Source of the DNA: JAHECE01 sp963780675
Lineage (GTDB): Bacteria; Actinomycetota; Actinomycetes; Actinomycetales; JAHECE01
DNA: 64,000 nt
Assembly (NCBI GenBank): GCA_963780675.1
Contig: CAWACR010000003.1
Span: 1,054,001 to 1,118,000, forward strand
Direction: 5' to 3'
This document shows positions 45,223 to 52,659 of the stretch, one piece after another. The position numbers were made by a program, and so were the translations under genes. Under the pieces are notes generated by a model. That model saw only the letters and a program-made list of their open reading frames with translations. It did not search any database and had not been told where the DNA came from. Within the stretch, counting starts at the first letter, position 1; every line of letters starts with the position of its first letter.

Positions 45223-46244
45223 CGCGGCCCTCCCTGGTCGGAGCGCTCCGTGCTCGTCGGACCCGGCGCGCTGCGCGCCCAGACGACGCGGCGTGCCATG
45301 GCCGAGGACGTCCCGACGTGCCCGTCGTCGGTGATCCACGCCGCGGCGAGCCCTCGCGCTTCGGCACCGGCACGGACGCCGGACGCCCCGAACAGGAACA
45401 GGGCCTTGCTCCACACCTCGGACCATGCGGGGTCCGCCTCCGCGACGGTCACGGCCGCGAGGCCGTCCCCGCCCGGGCGCCCGGTCCGCGGGTCGACAAG
45501 GTGGTGCACCGGGTGGCCCTCGACCTGCCACCGCCGCAACCGGGTCGACGACGTCGCGCAGGCCGTGTCGGTGAGCTCGAGCACGAGGACGGGGGCGTCG
45601 CCGCCGAGGGGGTCCTCGACACCGACCCGCCAGGGCCCGCCGTCGGGCGCGACACCCTGCAGGGCCACGTCTCCGCCGGCGTCGACCATCGCTCCCGACC
45701 CGGCCTCCGCCAGTCGGGCGGCGGCCCAGCGTACGGCGAGGCCCTTGCCGATGCCCCCGAGGTCGATGCGCGATCCGCCCAGGTTCAGGAAGTGGCGCCC
45801 GGCGTCCCGGACGACCTGCGGCCGCCACGGCCCGGGCGCCGGACGGGACTCGACACCACCGGACGACGTCGATCCCGCGACCCGCTCGACGCCGCCCTCC
45901 GCGAACGGCAGCGACCGGTCGTAGCCCCAGGCGACGAGCGTGTCGTGGACCCTCGGGTCGAACAGGCCATCGGTCTCGGCGTGGGCCCGGGCCGCCTCGG
46001 CGACGGCGCGGGCGAGCGTGCCGGGGACCTCGTGCCACTCGCCGGGGGCTGCGTTCGCCCGAGAGAGCGCGCTCGCGGCGTCGAAGCGCGAGCACGTCCG
46101 CTCCACTTCACAAAACACAGCCTCGGCCAGGTCCAGCGCGTCGTCCGCGCCCGGGCCCGGTTCGACGACACTCATCGTCACCGGGCTCGCCATCGCACGC
46201 AACGTCCGGGTCCGAACCGCGAGGTCCTGCACCATCGCGCTCAT
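45219..46244 (-). CDS. apbE: FAD:protein FMN transferase
   Basis: A 341-residue ApbE-family enzyme, which attaches FMN from FAD through a phosphoester to Thr/Ser of target proteins outside the membrane. Landmarks: MASPVTMSVVEPG, FCEVERTCSRFDAASALSRAN, DGLFDPRVHDTLVAWGYDRS, LNLGGSRIDLGGIGKGLAV, VDAGGDVALQG, and the Mg-site region DTACATSSTRLRRW with HHLVDPRTGRPGGDGLAAVTV. No lipobox or clear signal peptide is visible, unlike many exported ApbE proteins, which leaves its location open. Its usual FMN_bind-domain partner is not encoded nearby. Confidence 0.93.
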   Translation of the reverse strand: MSAMVQDLAVRTRTLRAMASPVTMSVVEPGPGADDALDLAEAVFCEVERTCSRFDAASALSRANAAPGEWHEVPGTLARAVAEAARAHAETDGLFDPRVHDTLVAWGYDRSLPFAEGGVERVAGSTSSGGVESRPAPGPWRPQVVRDAGRHFLNLGGSRIDLGGIGKGLAVRWAAARLAEAGSGAMVDAGGDVALQGVAPDGGPWRVGVEDPLGGDAPVLVLELTDTACATSSTRLRRWQVEGHPVHHLVDPRTGRPGGDGLAAVTVAEADPAWSEVWSKALFLFGASGVRAGAEARGLAAAWITDDGHVGTSSAMARRVVWARSAPGPTSTERSDQGGPR

Positions 46245-46603
46245 CCCGAGGCCTTCGTCGTGACGTGCACAGGCGGTGGGGCCGCTGGGGCAGCTGCGGC
46301 AGCCGCGGCAGCCGCGGGCGCCAGGACCGCAGGTGCCTGCGGGGCGGCGGCCTCGCCCTGGGCCAGGGCCGACTCCAGCGCGGCGAGGCGCTCCTGGGCT
46401 GCCTGCACCTGGGCGGTCAGAGCGGCGATGGTCGCCGCATCGGCGGCTGCCGGTTCCAGGGCGACCGAGGCCGCGCCCGCGGGGTCCGCGGCGAGCGGGT
46501 CGTGGCTGCCCGCCCAGGCCAGGCTCCCGCCGAACACCGCCGCGACCGCGGGGAGCAGGACGAGCGCCGTCCCCCCGCGGCCCGGCCGACGCAGGTCAGT
46601 CAT
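46241..46603 (-). CDS. Small membrane-anchored coiled-coil protein
   Basis: A 120-residue protein I cannot assign to a family. One N-terminal membrane or signal segment (GGTALVLLPAVAAVFGGSLAW), a short heptad-like helix TIAALTAQVQAAQERLAALE, then an Ala/Pro-rich tail (a run of alanines followed by PPPVHVTTKASG). Probably exported or anchored facing out. Its coiled coil resembles that of the next gene, so the two may pair. Starts at ATG 46603, overlapping the preceding gene by eight bases, and its stop overlaps apbE by four. Confidence 0.75.
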   Translation of the reverse strand: MTDLRRPGRGGTALVLLPAVAAVFGGSLAWAGSHDPLAADPAGAASVALEPAAADAATIAALTAQVQAAQERLAALESALAQGEAAAPQAPAVLAPAAAAAAAAAPAAPPPVHVTTKASG

Positions 46604-46937
46604 CGTCGGAGGCCCGGTCGCCGCCGTGGTCGTCCCCCGAGTCGTCGTCAGCGTCGTCGTCCTGGCCGTCGCCCCCGTGGTCGTCGTACCCGACGTCGTC
46701 GGACGAGGGGGCCGTGGTCGTCGGCGACTGCGTCGCCGCGCCCGTGGCCACGGCGGCTTCGAGCGCGCCCATCTGAGCAGACAGGTCCTCGAGCGAGCGC
46801 TCGAGTTGCGCGGCGTCAGCGGGGGCGTCCGCGGAAGGCGCCGGCGACGGGGCGCCGCTCGCCGCGACGGCGAACCCGGCGCCCGTCAGGACCGCCGCAG
46901 CGGCGACGGCGACGGCAGAGCGACGCTTCCAGCTCAT
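46596..46937 (-). CDS. Small exported coiled-coil protein with Asp/His/Gly-rich tail
   Basis: A 113-residue protein of unknown family. N-terminal signal or anchor (RRSAVAVAAAAVLTGAGFAVAA), a coiled-coil stretch (AQLERSLEDLSAQMGALEAAV), a Thr/Ser/Pro hinge, and a tail of about 35 residues made almost only of Asp, Gly and His (DDVGYDDHGGDGQDDDADDD and on). The tail could bind divalent metal or hold an unusual negative charge. It heads the run of genes from here to the ferredoxin; GGGAG precedes the ATG, and a CCTTAACC-type site lies 84 bases upstream. Confidence 0.75.
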   Translation of the reverse strand: MSWKRRSAVAVAAAAVLTGAGFAVAASGAPSPAPSADAPADAAQLERSLEDLSAQMGALEAAVATGAATQSPTTTAPSSDDVGYDDHGGDGQDDDADDDSGDDHGGDRASDDD

Positions 46938-47020
46938 GGTGACTCCCTCGGTCGGTGTGCGACGCGGCTCTCGCGTCGTCACTACCGTCCCGCCCCGCGC
47001 GTGAGGGGCGCGGCAAGCCC

Positions 47021-47040
47021 GTGACAAGGCTCGGTTAAGG
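47021..47040 (-). promoter_or_regulatory. CCTTAACC-type site, probable response-regulator box before the small-protein genes
   Basis: On the minus strand the site reads CCTTAACCGAGCCTTGTCAC, with two CTT-starting half-sites 11 bases apart, as OmpR/PhoB-family regulators prefer. It overlaps the histidine kinase stop codon (TAA at 47035) and lies 84 bases before the ATG at 46937. The same pattern recurs at 49090-49109. Confidence 0.5.
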
Positions 47041-48342
47041 AGTTCGCGGGTGATCAGGGGAGGTCAGGTCCGGAGTCGGGAGCTCCAAGGTCACGTCCGC
47101 CCCACCCAAGCCGGACCGGGCGACCACGAGGTGCCCTCCCGCCTGCTCGGCCGTCCGCCGCGCCACGTCGAGGCCGAGGCCAGTGGACCCCGCCCCGCTT
47201 CGCCCCCGCGTGAGGAGGTCCCCGCCCGCGAACCCCGGCCCGGCGTCGCCCACCGACACCGACACGCGCCCTTCCCCGCCTGCTCGCACCGCGAGCGCGA
47301 ACGCCGTCCCGTCCGGGGTGTGGCTGAAGACGTTGTCCACGAGGGCATCGATCGCCGCACCCAACGCGTCGGCCCCCACGGCGACCGCACAGGGGCCAGC
47401 GGGCAGGTCGACGCGCAGGTCCCGGCCCTGGTCGCGGGCGAGGACGCCCCAGAACCCGGCCCGGTCCCGGACGACGGCGGCGGCGTCGCACCGCGGCGTC
47501 AGCGACTCGTCCCGCGGCTCGCGGGCAGCCCGGACGACGGCGTCGACGGCCCCCACGAGGTCGTCGACGTGCGCGGTCATCCGCTCGCGTTCTTCCGGGT
47601 CGGCGAGCAGGTCGGCGTCGAGCCGAAGTGCGGTGATCGGCGTGCGGAGGCGGTGCGAGAGGTCGGCGACCAGCTCCCTCTCCCCCGCGAGCAGGCCCGC
47701 GACCCGTGCCCCGAGCCCGTTGAGCACACGCCCGACGGAGGCGACCTCCGGCGGCCCCGACGGCTCGACCCGCGCCGTCAGGTCGCCGGAGCCGAGCCTC
47801 TCGGCGACGGCCGAGAGGTCGAGAACGGACCGCGACAGCCGCACGGCGATGCGGTCCCCCGCGACCGCCGTCCCGCCCAGCAGCACCAGACCGACCGCGG
47901 CGAGGATCGCCCACGACGTCGCGACACCCGCCGTGAGTGCGGCGTCCGGTACGAACGTGCGGACGACGGCGATCCCGGCCTCCCCGCCGACGGGCAGGAG
48001 AACCTCGACGCCCCCGTCCGTGTCAACGGTCAGGGCCGTCCCCTGCGCGGCGAGCCCCACGGACGTCGACGCCGGCATCGGCTCGCCGACGCCGGTCCCG
48101 TCGGGCAGCAGAACGGACGTGCTGTTCGCGCCGTCGTTCACGGAGAACACCGCCGCCTCCAGGCGGGCCCGATCCTCACCTGCGCCACCCGCGAAGACCG
48201 CCACGGTCTGCGCGTCCTGCCGTCCCGCGGCGACGGCCCGGTCGAAGGCGAGCGAGCGCGCGAGCAGGCCCAGCGGCACGAGGAAGGCGACAAGGACCAC
48301 CGAGGTCATCGCAAGCCCGTACAGGACCAGGAGGCGCCTCAT
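47035..48342 (-). CDS. Sensor histidine kinase
   Basis: A 435-residue membrane histidine kinase. First span at residues 4-30 (LLVLYGLAMTSVVLVAFLVPLGLLA), an extracytoplasmic sensor of about 110 residues, second span around 150-172, HAMP, dimerisation box LVADLSHRLRTPITALRLD (His about 227), then the ATPase domain with NVFSHTPDGT (N box), SVGDAGPGF (G1) and GSTGLGLDVARR (G2). The signal is unknown. The ATG at 48342 overlaps the response regulator's stop (ATGA). It is followed by the small-protein and apbE genes, so it probably controls this electron-transfer operon. Confidence 0.9.
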   Translation of the reverse strand: MRRLLVLYGLAMTSVVLVAFLVPLGLLARSLAFDRAVAAGRQDAQTVAVFAGGAGEDRARLEAAVFSVNDGANSTSVLLPDGTGVGEPMPASTSVGLAAQGTALTVDTDGGVEVLLPVGGEAGIAVVRTFVPDAALTAGVATSWAILAAVGLVLLGGTAVAGDRIAVRLSRSVLDLSAVAERLGSGDLTARVEPSGPPEVASVGRVLNGLGARVAGLLAGERELVADLSHRLRTPITALRLDADLLADPEERERMTAHVDDLVGAVDAVVRAAREPRDESLTPRCDAAAVVRDRAGFWGVLARDQGRDLRVDLPAGPCAVAVGADALGAAIDALVDNVFSHTPDGTAFALAVRAGGEGRVSVSVGDAGPGFAGGDLLTRGRSGAGSTGLGLDVARRTAEQAGGHLVVARSGLGGADVTLELPTPDLTSPDHPRTP

Positions 48343-49019
48343 GACGGCGCGGTGACCTTGACCCCCACGCCACGGACGCGGTGGAGGTAGCGCGGGGCGT
48401 CTGCGCTCTCGCCGAGCTTGCGGCGGAGCCAGTGGAGATGGACGTCCACGGTCTTGTCGGCTCCCCCGTAGGGCTGGTTCCACACCTCCGAGAGCAGCTC
48501 ACGCTTGCCGATCACCTCACCCGGCCGCTGCGCCAGGTACAGGAGCAGGTCGAACTCCTTCGGGCTCAGGTCGAGGGCCACGCCGTCGAGCTGTGCGGTC
48601 CGCGCGCGGGCGTCCATCACGAGCCCACCCACGACGACGGGCCCCGGCACGTGCACGGCTTCCGCCCGGCGCAGCACGGCCCGGATGCGGGCGTCGAGCT
48701 GGTCGACGGCGAACGGCTTGACCAGGTAGTCGTCCGCGCCCGCATCCAGCACCGACACGATGCCCGGCCCGTCGTCCCGGGCCGTGACGACGATGACCGG
48801 GACGTCGCTCACCGAACGGATCATCGCGAGGAGAGCCGCGCCGTCGAGGTCGGGCAGGCCGAGGTCGAGGAGGACGACGTCGGGCCGGTGCGCGACGAGG
48901 CTCTCCAGACCGGCCAGGGCCGTGGGCGCCGTCATCGTCGAGTGGTTCCGCGCGGTCAGGGCGCGCACGAGGGCGCTCCGTATCGTCGCGTCGTCCTCGA
49001 CGATGAGTACGTCAGCCAC
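48339..49019 (-). CDS. OmpR/PhoB-family response regulator
   Basis: A 226-residue regulator. Receiver domain: DVLIVEDDATIRSALVRAL (acidic pocket), VVLLDLGLPDLDG with the phosphorylated Asp about residue 52, VTARDDG, and LVKPFAVDQLDARI. C-terminal winged helix: LDLSPKEFDLLLYLAQRPGEV, VDVHLHWLRRKLGE, HRVRGVGVKV. The GTG at 49019 is chosen: it follows TACCGT by six bases, the leaderless pattern of this genome, and the family's first strand starts right after it; ATG codons at 49037 and 49043 are alternatives. It probably binds the CCTTAACC-type sites at 47021 and 49090. Confidence 0.92.
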   Translation of the reverse strand: MADVLIVEDDATIRSALVRALTARNHSTMTAPTALAGLESLVAHRPDVVLLDLGLPDLDGAALLAMIRSVSDVPVIVVTARDDGPGIVSVLDAGADDYLVKPFAVDQLDARIRAVLRRAEAVHVPGPVVVGGLVMDARARTAQLDGVALDLSPKEFDLLLYLAQRPGEVIGKRELLSEVWNQPYGGADKTVDVHLHWLRRKLGESADAPRYLHRVRGVGVKVTAPS

Positions 49020-49025
49020 ACCGCG

Positions 49026-49031
49026 ACGGTA
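49026..49031 (-). promoter_or_regulatory. -10-like hexamer TACCGT, leaderless promoter of the response regulator
   Basis: On the minus strand TACCGT, six bases, GTG at 49019. Confidence 0.45.
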
Positions 49032-49089
49032 GGGCATGCGCACCGGGGCGGGCAGGACCGCGGTCGCCCGGGCGCGAGTCTTGCCGTCC

Positions 49090-49109
49090 CCTTAACCCGG
49101 TCTTCACCC
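49090..49109 (+). promoter_or_regulatory. CCTTAACC-type site between the response regulator and its divergent neighbour
   Basis: The site reads CCTTAACCCGGTCTTCACCC: CTTAACC and CTTCACC 11 bases apart. It sits upstream of both divergent promoters (hexamers at 49026 and 49120). Near-identical to the site at 47021, which suggests self-regulation and control of the neighbour. Confidence 0.5.
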
Positions 49110-49119
49110 GTCGGTGCGC

Positions 49120-49125
49120 GACGAT
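49120..49125 (+). promoter_or_regulatory. -10-like hexamer GACGAT before the 165-residue membrane protein
   Basis: GACGAT, six bases, ATG at 49132. Confidence 0.4.
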
Positions 49126-49131
49126 GTCGTC

Positions 49132-49629
49132 ATGGCACTGAAGGCGCGGACCGGGCCGGGGAGAGCCGTCACCTTCGTCGGCTGGGCCGTGGCTGCGGTC
49201 CTGGCCGGGTGGATCGCCTGGTGGGCCGTGGCCCTGATCGCCGGCCGGCCGGGGACCGGTTCCACCGGGGTCCTCACGCAGGCCCAGGTCGAGGCTCTCG
49301 CAGCCGAGCAGACGACAGCGCCGCCCGGGCCGCCATCGCCCGAACCCACACCGCCGGGGGCCACGAGCACCTCGCCGTCGACCTCGACGGCCGGTCCGGA
49401 GGTCGTCCGCACCTGGACGGTCCCGGGCGGCGGCGTCGGCGCCGCCTGCCGCGACACCACGATCACCCTGCTGTTCGCGACACCCGACGACGGGTGGACG
49501 GTGGAGGTCAAAGATGCCGGGCCGGAGAACCTCGAGATCGAGTTCCGGCACGGTGAGGACGAGACCACGACCCTGGCGGCATGCCAGGGCGGCATCCCCA
49601 CCCTCCTCGACGAATCCACCGACGACTGA
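49132..49629 (+). CDS. Membrane-anchored protein of unknown function
   Basis: A 165-residue protein not recognised. One N-terminal span (FVGWAVAAVLAGWIAWWAVALIAG), a Pro/Ser/Thr-rich linker (about residues 62-92), then a small outward-facing domain with two cysteines, GVGAACRDTTITLLFATPDDGWTVEV and TTLAACQGGIPTLLD, likely disulfide-linked. The domain looks like a beta sandwich. Divergent from the response regulator with a shared CCTTAACC-type site, so it may be the periplasm-side target or sensor partner of the two-component system. Confidence 0.75.
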   Translation: MALKARTGPGRAVTFVGWAVAAVLAGWIAWWAVALIAGRPGTGSTGVLTQAQVEALAAEQTTAPPGPPSPEPTPPGATSTSPSTSTAGPEVVRTWTVPGGGVGAACRDTTITLLFATPDDGWTVEVKDAGPENLEIEFRHGEDETTTLAACQGGIPTLLDESTDD

Positions 49630-49672
49630 TGGCGTTCCCGGGGGACGCCCGCTGAGTGCCGACCGGGTGGGG

Positions 49673-50182
49673 TCAGTCGCGCTCGACCCAGCGATCCACG
49701 GCCCAGAGGATCGCGAGCGCCAGGCCGACGTCGATCCCCTCGACGACGTCGAGGGTGTAGGTGTCGCGGATCGTGACCCACTTCTGCGTGATCTGGACGA
49801 CCGGTCGCCCGCCGGCGGCGACCGAGTAGTTCTTCTCGATGAACGAGCCCTCGAGCGTCCAGGTCTCCCCGGAAGGCACCTCGAGCGTCATCCGCGTCTT
49901 GATCGGAGAGAACGTCTTCGCCCGCAAGGAGGCCACCTCGGCGCCGCCGGCATCCGAGATCGTCATCTGCTTGGGGATGCCGAGCACCCGGCCGGTGACG
50001 CGGTAGAGAACCTGGTTCGCGCCGTCGAGCACATCCGCCTTCGGGCGGGTGCCCATCTTGCCGTCGACGAAGAACAACTGCTCCTCGCTCTCCGGGTCGA
50101 GCACCGCGAAGTCCCGCCCTGCGCCGAACTTGGCCTTGACGAGATAGCGGGACCAGCCCGCAGGGGGCGGGGGCAATGCCAT
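49673..50182 (-). CDS. LURP-one-related (tubby-like) family protein
   Basis: A 169-residue protein of the LURP-one-related/YxjI family, which has a tubby-like beta barrel around a buried helix. Seen: YLVKAKFGAGRDFAVLDPESEEQLFFVDGK, the repeated short strands LYRVTGRVLGIPKQMTISDA, WTLEGSFIEKNYSVAAGGRPVVQITQKW and the closing hydrophobic helix GIDVGLALAILWAVDRW. Members may bind membrane lipid; the role in bacteria is unknown. The ATG is preceded by AAGGAGAGGG. Confidence 0.85.
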   Translation of the reverse strand: MALPPPPAGWSRYLVKAKFGAGRDFAVLDPESEEQLFFVDGKMGTRPKADVLDGANQVLYRVTGRVLGIPKQMTISDAGGAEVASLRAKTFSPIKTRMTLEVPSGETWTLEGSFIEKNYSVAAGGRPVVQITQKWVTIRDTYTLDVVEGIDVGLALAILWAVDRWVERD

Positions 50183-50330
50183 CGGACCCTCTCCTTGTCA
50201 TCGGACGGCGCAACGCTCACACGTCCGCCGGCGCCCATCCTCCCGCAGTCGAGAGTTCCTGACGAGCCCGGCGCCGCTCGCGCCCGACCGTCACCACGAC
50301 GACTGCCCGACCAACGAGCCGATCAGGCTT
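50183..50330. other. Gap before the nagB remnant
   Basis: No gene is supported. The break that removed the 5' part of nagB lies in or next to this stretch, since sequence like nagB begins only around 50331. Confidence 0.3.
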
Positions 50331-50756
50331 CCGATCCGGGCCGCCGGCAGAATCGACCAGCAGATCCTCGGGATCGGTTCCCCACCTCGCGTTCAACCTG
50401 CCGATGTCGAGCCTGGCCAGCCGAACCCGCCTCAAGACGCTCACCCCCAAGACGCGACAGGACAACGCCCCGTTCTTCGACGGCGACCTCGCCCAGGTGC
50501 CCACGCACTGCCTCATGCAGGGCCTGGGCACGATCATGAACAGCCGCCACACGATCATGCTCGGCTTCGGCCGCGGCAAGGCCCAAGCCGTCCGCGAATG
50601 CGTCGAGGGAGCCGTCTCCGCCCACTGGCCCGCCTCGATCCTGCAGATCCACCCCCACGCAACCGCGTCGTCGACGAGGAGGCCGCGAGCCGACTCGCCT
50701 TCACCGGGTACTACCGCTCCACCTGCCAGGGCAAGCCGCCCTGGCAGGAGATCTGA
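50331..50756 (+). pseudogene. nagB: Glucosamine-6-phosphate deaminase, 5'-truncated and frameshifted
   Basis: NagB converts glucosamine 6-phosphate to fructose 6-phosphate and ammonia. Here only the second half survives. From about 50334 the frame reads AAGRIDQQILGIGS, then about five bases are missing where GSDGHLAFN is expected. A second frame continues with FNLPMSSLASRTRLKTLTPKTRQDN, VPTHCLMQGLGTIM, HTIMLGFGRGKAQAVRECVEGAVS, and HPHAT. Another frame break precedes VVDEEAASRLAFTGYYR and the stop at 50754. The first 120 or so residues, including the phosphate-binding start, are absent. The intact nagA follows 68 bases later, so the pair was once a nagBA operon. Confidence 0.85.
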
Positions 50757-50760
50757 CACC

Positions 50761-50790
50761 CCGCCGACACCCACCCCGCCGACACCCACC
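50761..50790. repeat. Two perfect 15-base direct repeats
   Basis: CCGCCGACACCCACC occurs twice in tandem between the nagB remnant and nagA. A plain tandem duplication; no function is seen. Confidence 0.8.
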
Positions 50791-50824
50791 CCCAGACACG
50801 CCCACCATCGGAGATGACCTACCC

Positions 50825-52003
50825 ATGACGACGATCCACGCCTCGCGCGCGCTGGTCGACGGCGCCCTCGTCGGCCCGGTCCGCCTCGACGTCGACGCCG
50901 GACGCATCACTGCGCTCCTCGTCGGCGAGGAGGCTCAGGCCGGACCACCCGCCGACATCACCCTCGACGGCGGCACCCTGACTCCAGGCCTGCTCGACCT
51001 GCAGAACAACGGTTCCTTCGGCGCCGACTTCGCCGACGCCACCCCAGGGCAGTGGGCCCAGGTCCTCACCGGGCTCGCCTCCCGCGGCGTCACCGCCCTG
51101 CAGCCGACGATCATCACCGCCCCGCTCGATGAGCTCAATGCCGCGTTCGACCGCATCCAGGCGGCGCAGACCACCAACCGCGACCAACCGGTGTGCCGCA
51201 TCCTGGGTGCCCACCTCGAGGGCCCGTTCATCTCCGAGCGCCGGAAGGGTGCCCATCGGGCCGAGTGCATGCTCGACCCGACCCCAGACGCCCTCGACAC
51301 CCTGCTTCACCACCCGGCCACGGCCGCCGTCCTGCTCACCGTCACCCTCGCCCCAGAACGCGCGCACGCCCTCGACGCGATCCGCCGCCTGGCCGCGCGC
51401 GGCGTCGTCGTCTCGGTCGGACACTCCGACGCCACCGCGGACCAGGTCACGGCCGCCGCCGACGCCGGAGCCACCATGACCACGCACATCTTCAACGCCC
51501 AGCGCACCCTGGGGCATCGCGAACCGGGGGTCTCCGGGGCGGTGCTCGCCGACGAGCGGTTCTTCATCGGCACGATCATCGACGGCCAACACGTCCACCC
51601 GAGCATCGTGAAGGTCATCTACGCAGCCGCGCCGGGGCGCGTCGTCGGGGTGACCGACGCGATCGTGACCGCCGGCCTGCCGAACCACACCCCGCTGATG
51701 TTCGGCGGGCAGCCGGTCGCGAACGACGAGACAGGCCTCGGCCGGCGCGAGGACGGCACACTCGCCGGCGCCGGGATCGTGCTCGACGAGGGCGTCCGGC
51801 GCATGATCGCCGCGGGGCTCGACCCGGCCGCGGTGCTCGCCTCGTGCACCGAGGTGGCCGCGCGCTCGCTCCGGCGGACGGACGTCGGGCACCTCGCCCC
51901 GGGCACCCTCGCCGACCTGGTCTGGTGGGACACCGCCTGGCACCCCCGACGCATCTGGATCGCCGGCACCGAGATCCCCGCCACCGAGCAGGGCACCGAC
52001 TGA
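50825..52003 (+). CDS. nagA: N-acetylglucosamine-6-phosphate deacetylase
   Basis: NagA removes acetate from GlcNAc-6-phosphate in amino-sugar and wall recycling. 392 residues of the amidohydrolase fold. LTPGLLDLQNNGSFGADFADA stands where the metal-binding strand lies; then ILGAHLEGPFIS with the metal Glu, VVSVGHSDATADQ, MTTHIFNAQRTLGHREPG with metal His, IIDGQHVHPSIVKVI, and the catalytic Asp in GVTDAIVTAG. A GGAG lies at acceptable distance before the ATG. The usual THLFNAM is THIFNAQ here, a small change. The partner nagB is broken just upstream, so the deaminase step must be met elsewhere or lost. Confidence 0.93.
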   Translation: MTTIHASRALVDGALVGPVRLDVDAGRITALLVGEEAQAGPPADITLDGGTLTPGLLDLQNNGSFGADFADATPGQWAQVLTGLASRGVTALQPTIITAPLDELNAAFDRIQAAQTTNRDQPVCRILGAHLEGPFISERRKGAHRAECMLDPTPDALDTLLHHPATAAVLLTVTLAPERAHALDAIRRLAARGVVVSVGHSDATADQVTAAADAGATMTTHIFNAQRTLGHREPGVSGAVLADERFFIGTIIDGQHVHPSIVKVIYAAAPGRVVGVTDAIVTAGLPNHTPLMFGGQPVANDETGLGRREDGTLAGAGIVLDEGVRRMIAAGLDPAAVLASCTEVAARSLRRTDVGHLAPGTLADLVWWDTAWHPRRIWIAGTEIPATEQGTD

Positions 52004-52040
52004 GCCGAGGAGGTCACGCCCCGACCTGGCCGTTCGGACG

Positions 52041-52409
52041 GCGTGGTCGCCGTGGGAAGACGTCGACCCCGCCATGCAGCGCGACTACTCCGGTACAGGT
52101 TCGGGAGTGGGCGCGGGCTACTCCTGGCGTGGCAACCGCAAGGCGGGCACGGGACGCATGGAGATCACCTCCTCCACCCCGGAGATGATCGGCATCGCGC
52201 TGAGCTTCCTCAAGCCGGTCAAGGCGGAGAACCGGATCGAGTTCGGCTTCGCCGACGCCGTCGGCGCCACCACCGTGACGTGGCGGATGACCGGTCAGCA
52301 GACCGGCCTGAGCGCACTCCTCGGCACACTCGTCCCGATGGACAAGATGGTCGGCAAGGACTTCGAGAAGGGCCTGCGCCAGCTCAAGCACGTCGCCGAG
52401 ACGCAGTAG
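52041..52409 (+). pseudogene. SRPBCC-family protein, 5'-truncated
   Basis: The open frame reads WSPWEDVDPAMQRDYSGTGSG, GYSWRGNRKAGTGRMEITSST, FLKPVKAENRIEFGFADA, TVTWRMTGQQTGLSALLG and MDKMVGKDFEKGLRQLK, a clear match to small SRPBCC (START-like, polyketide-cyclase/dehydrase type) proteins. The usual first 45 residues or so are gone: upstream of 52041 the frame is open but unlike the family. An ATG at 52074 would give a 111-residue piece missing the first strand and helices of the fold, so it is probably non-functional. It starts about 40 bases after nagA. Possibly expressed from the nagA transcript. Confidence 0.7.
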
Positions 52410-52659
52410 CCCGAGCAACGGCGTGGCGCACGCCGCGACTCGCGTGTCGAACATTCCGCAGGGCTATCACCCACGACCCAGCCGTCGGGCCCGTCAGGTG
52501 CAGTTGCCTATGATCGCCTCCGTCGACTGCGCTGGTACTCGCTCGCCCTTCGGATCCGCTGGGCCACGTGCGTTCACCGCCCCCTGCCTCGTCGAAGCCT
52601 CGGGGTGGTGGGCGGGATTCAGGTCGGCGTGGGATGTCGAACGAGACGGGAGTCAACGC
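52410..52659. promoter_or_regulatory. Upstream region of uppP with a TATGAT hexamer
   Basis: About 250 bases without a supported gene. TATGAT occurs near 52509 and could be a -10 box for uppP with a long leader; no convincing -35 partner was found. Confidence 0.3.
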
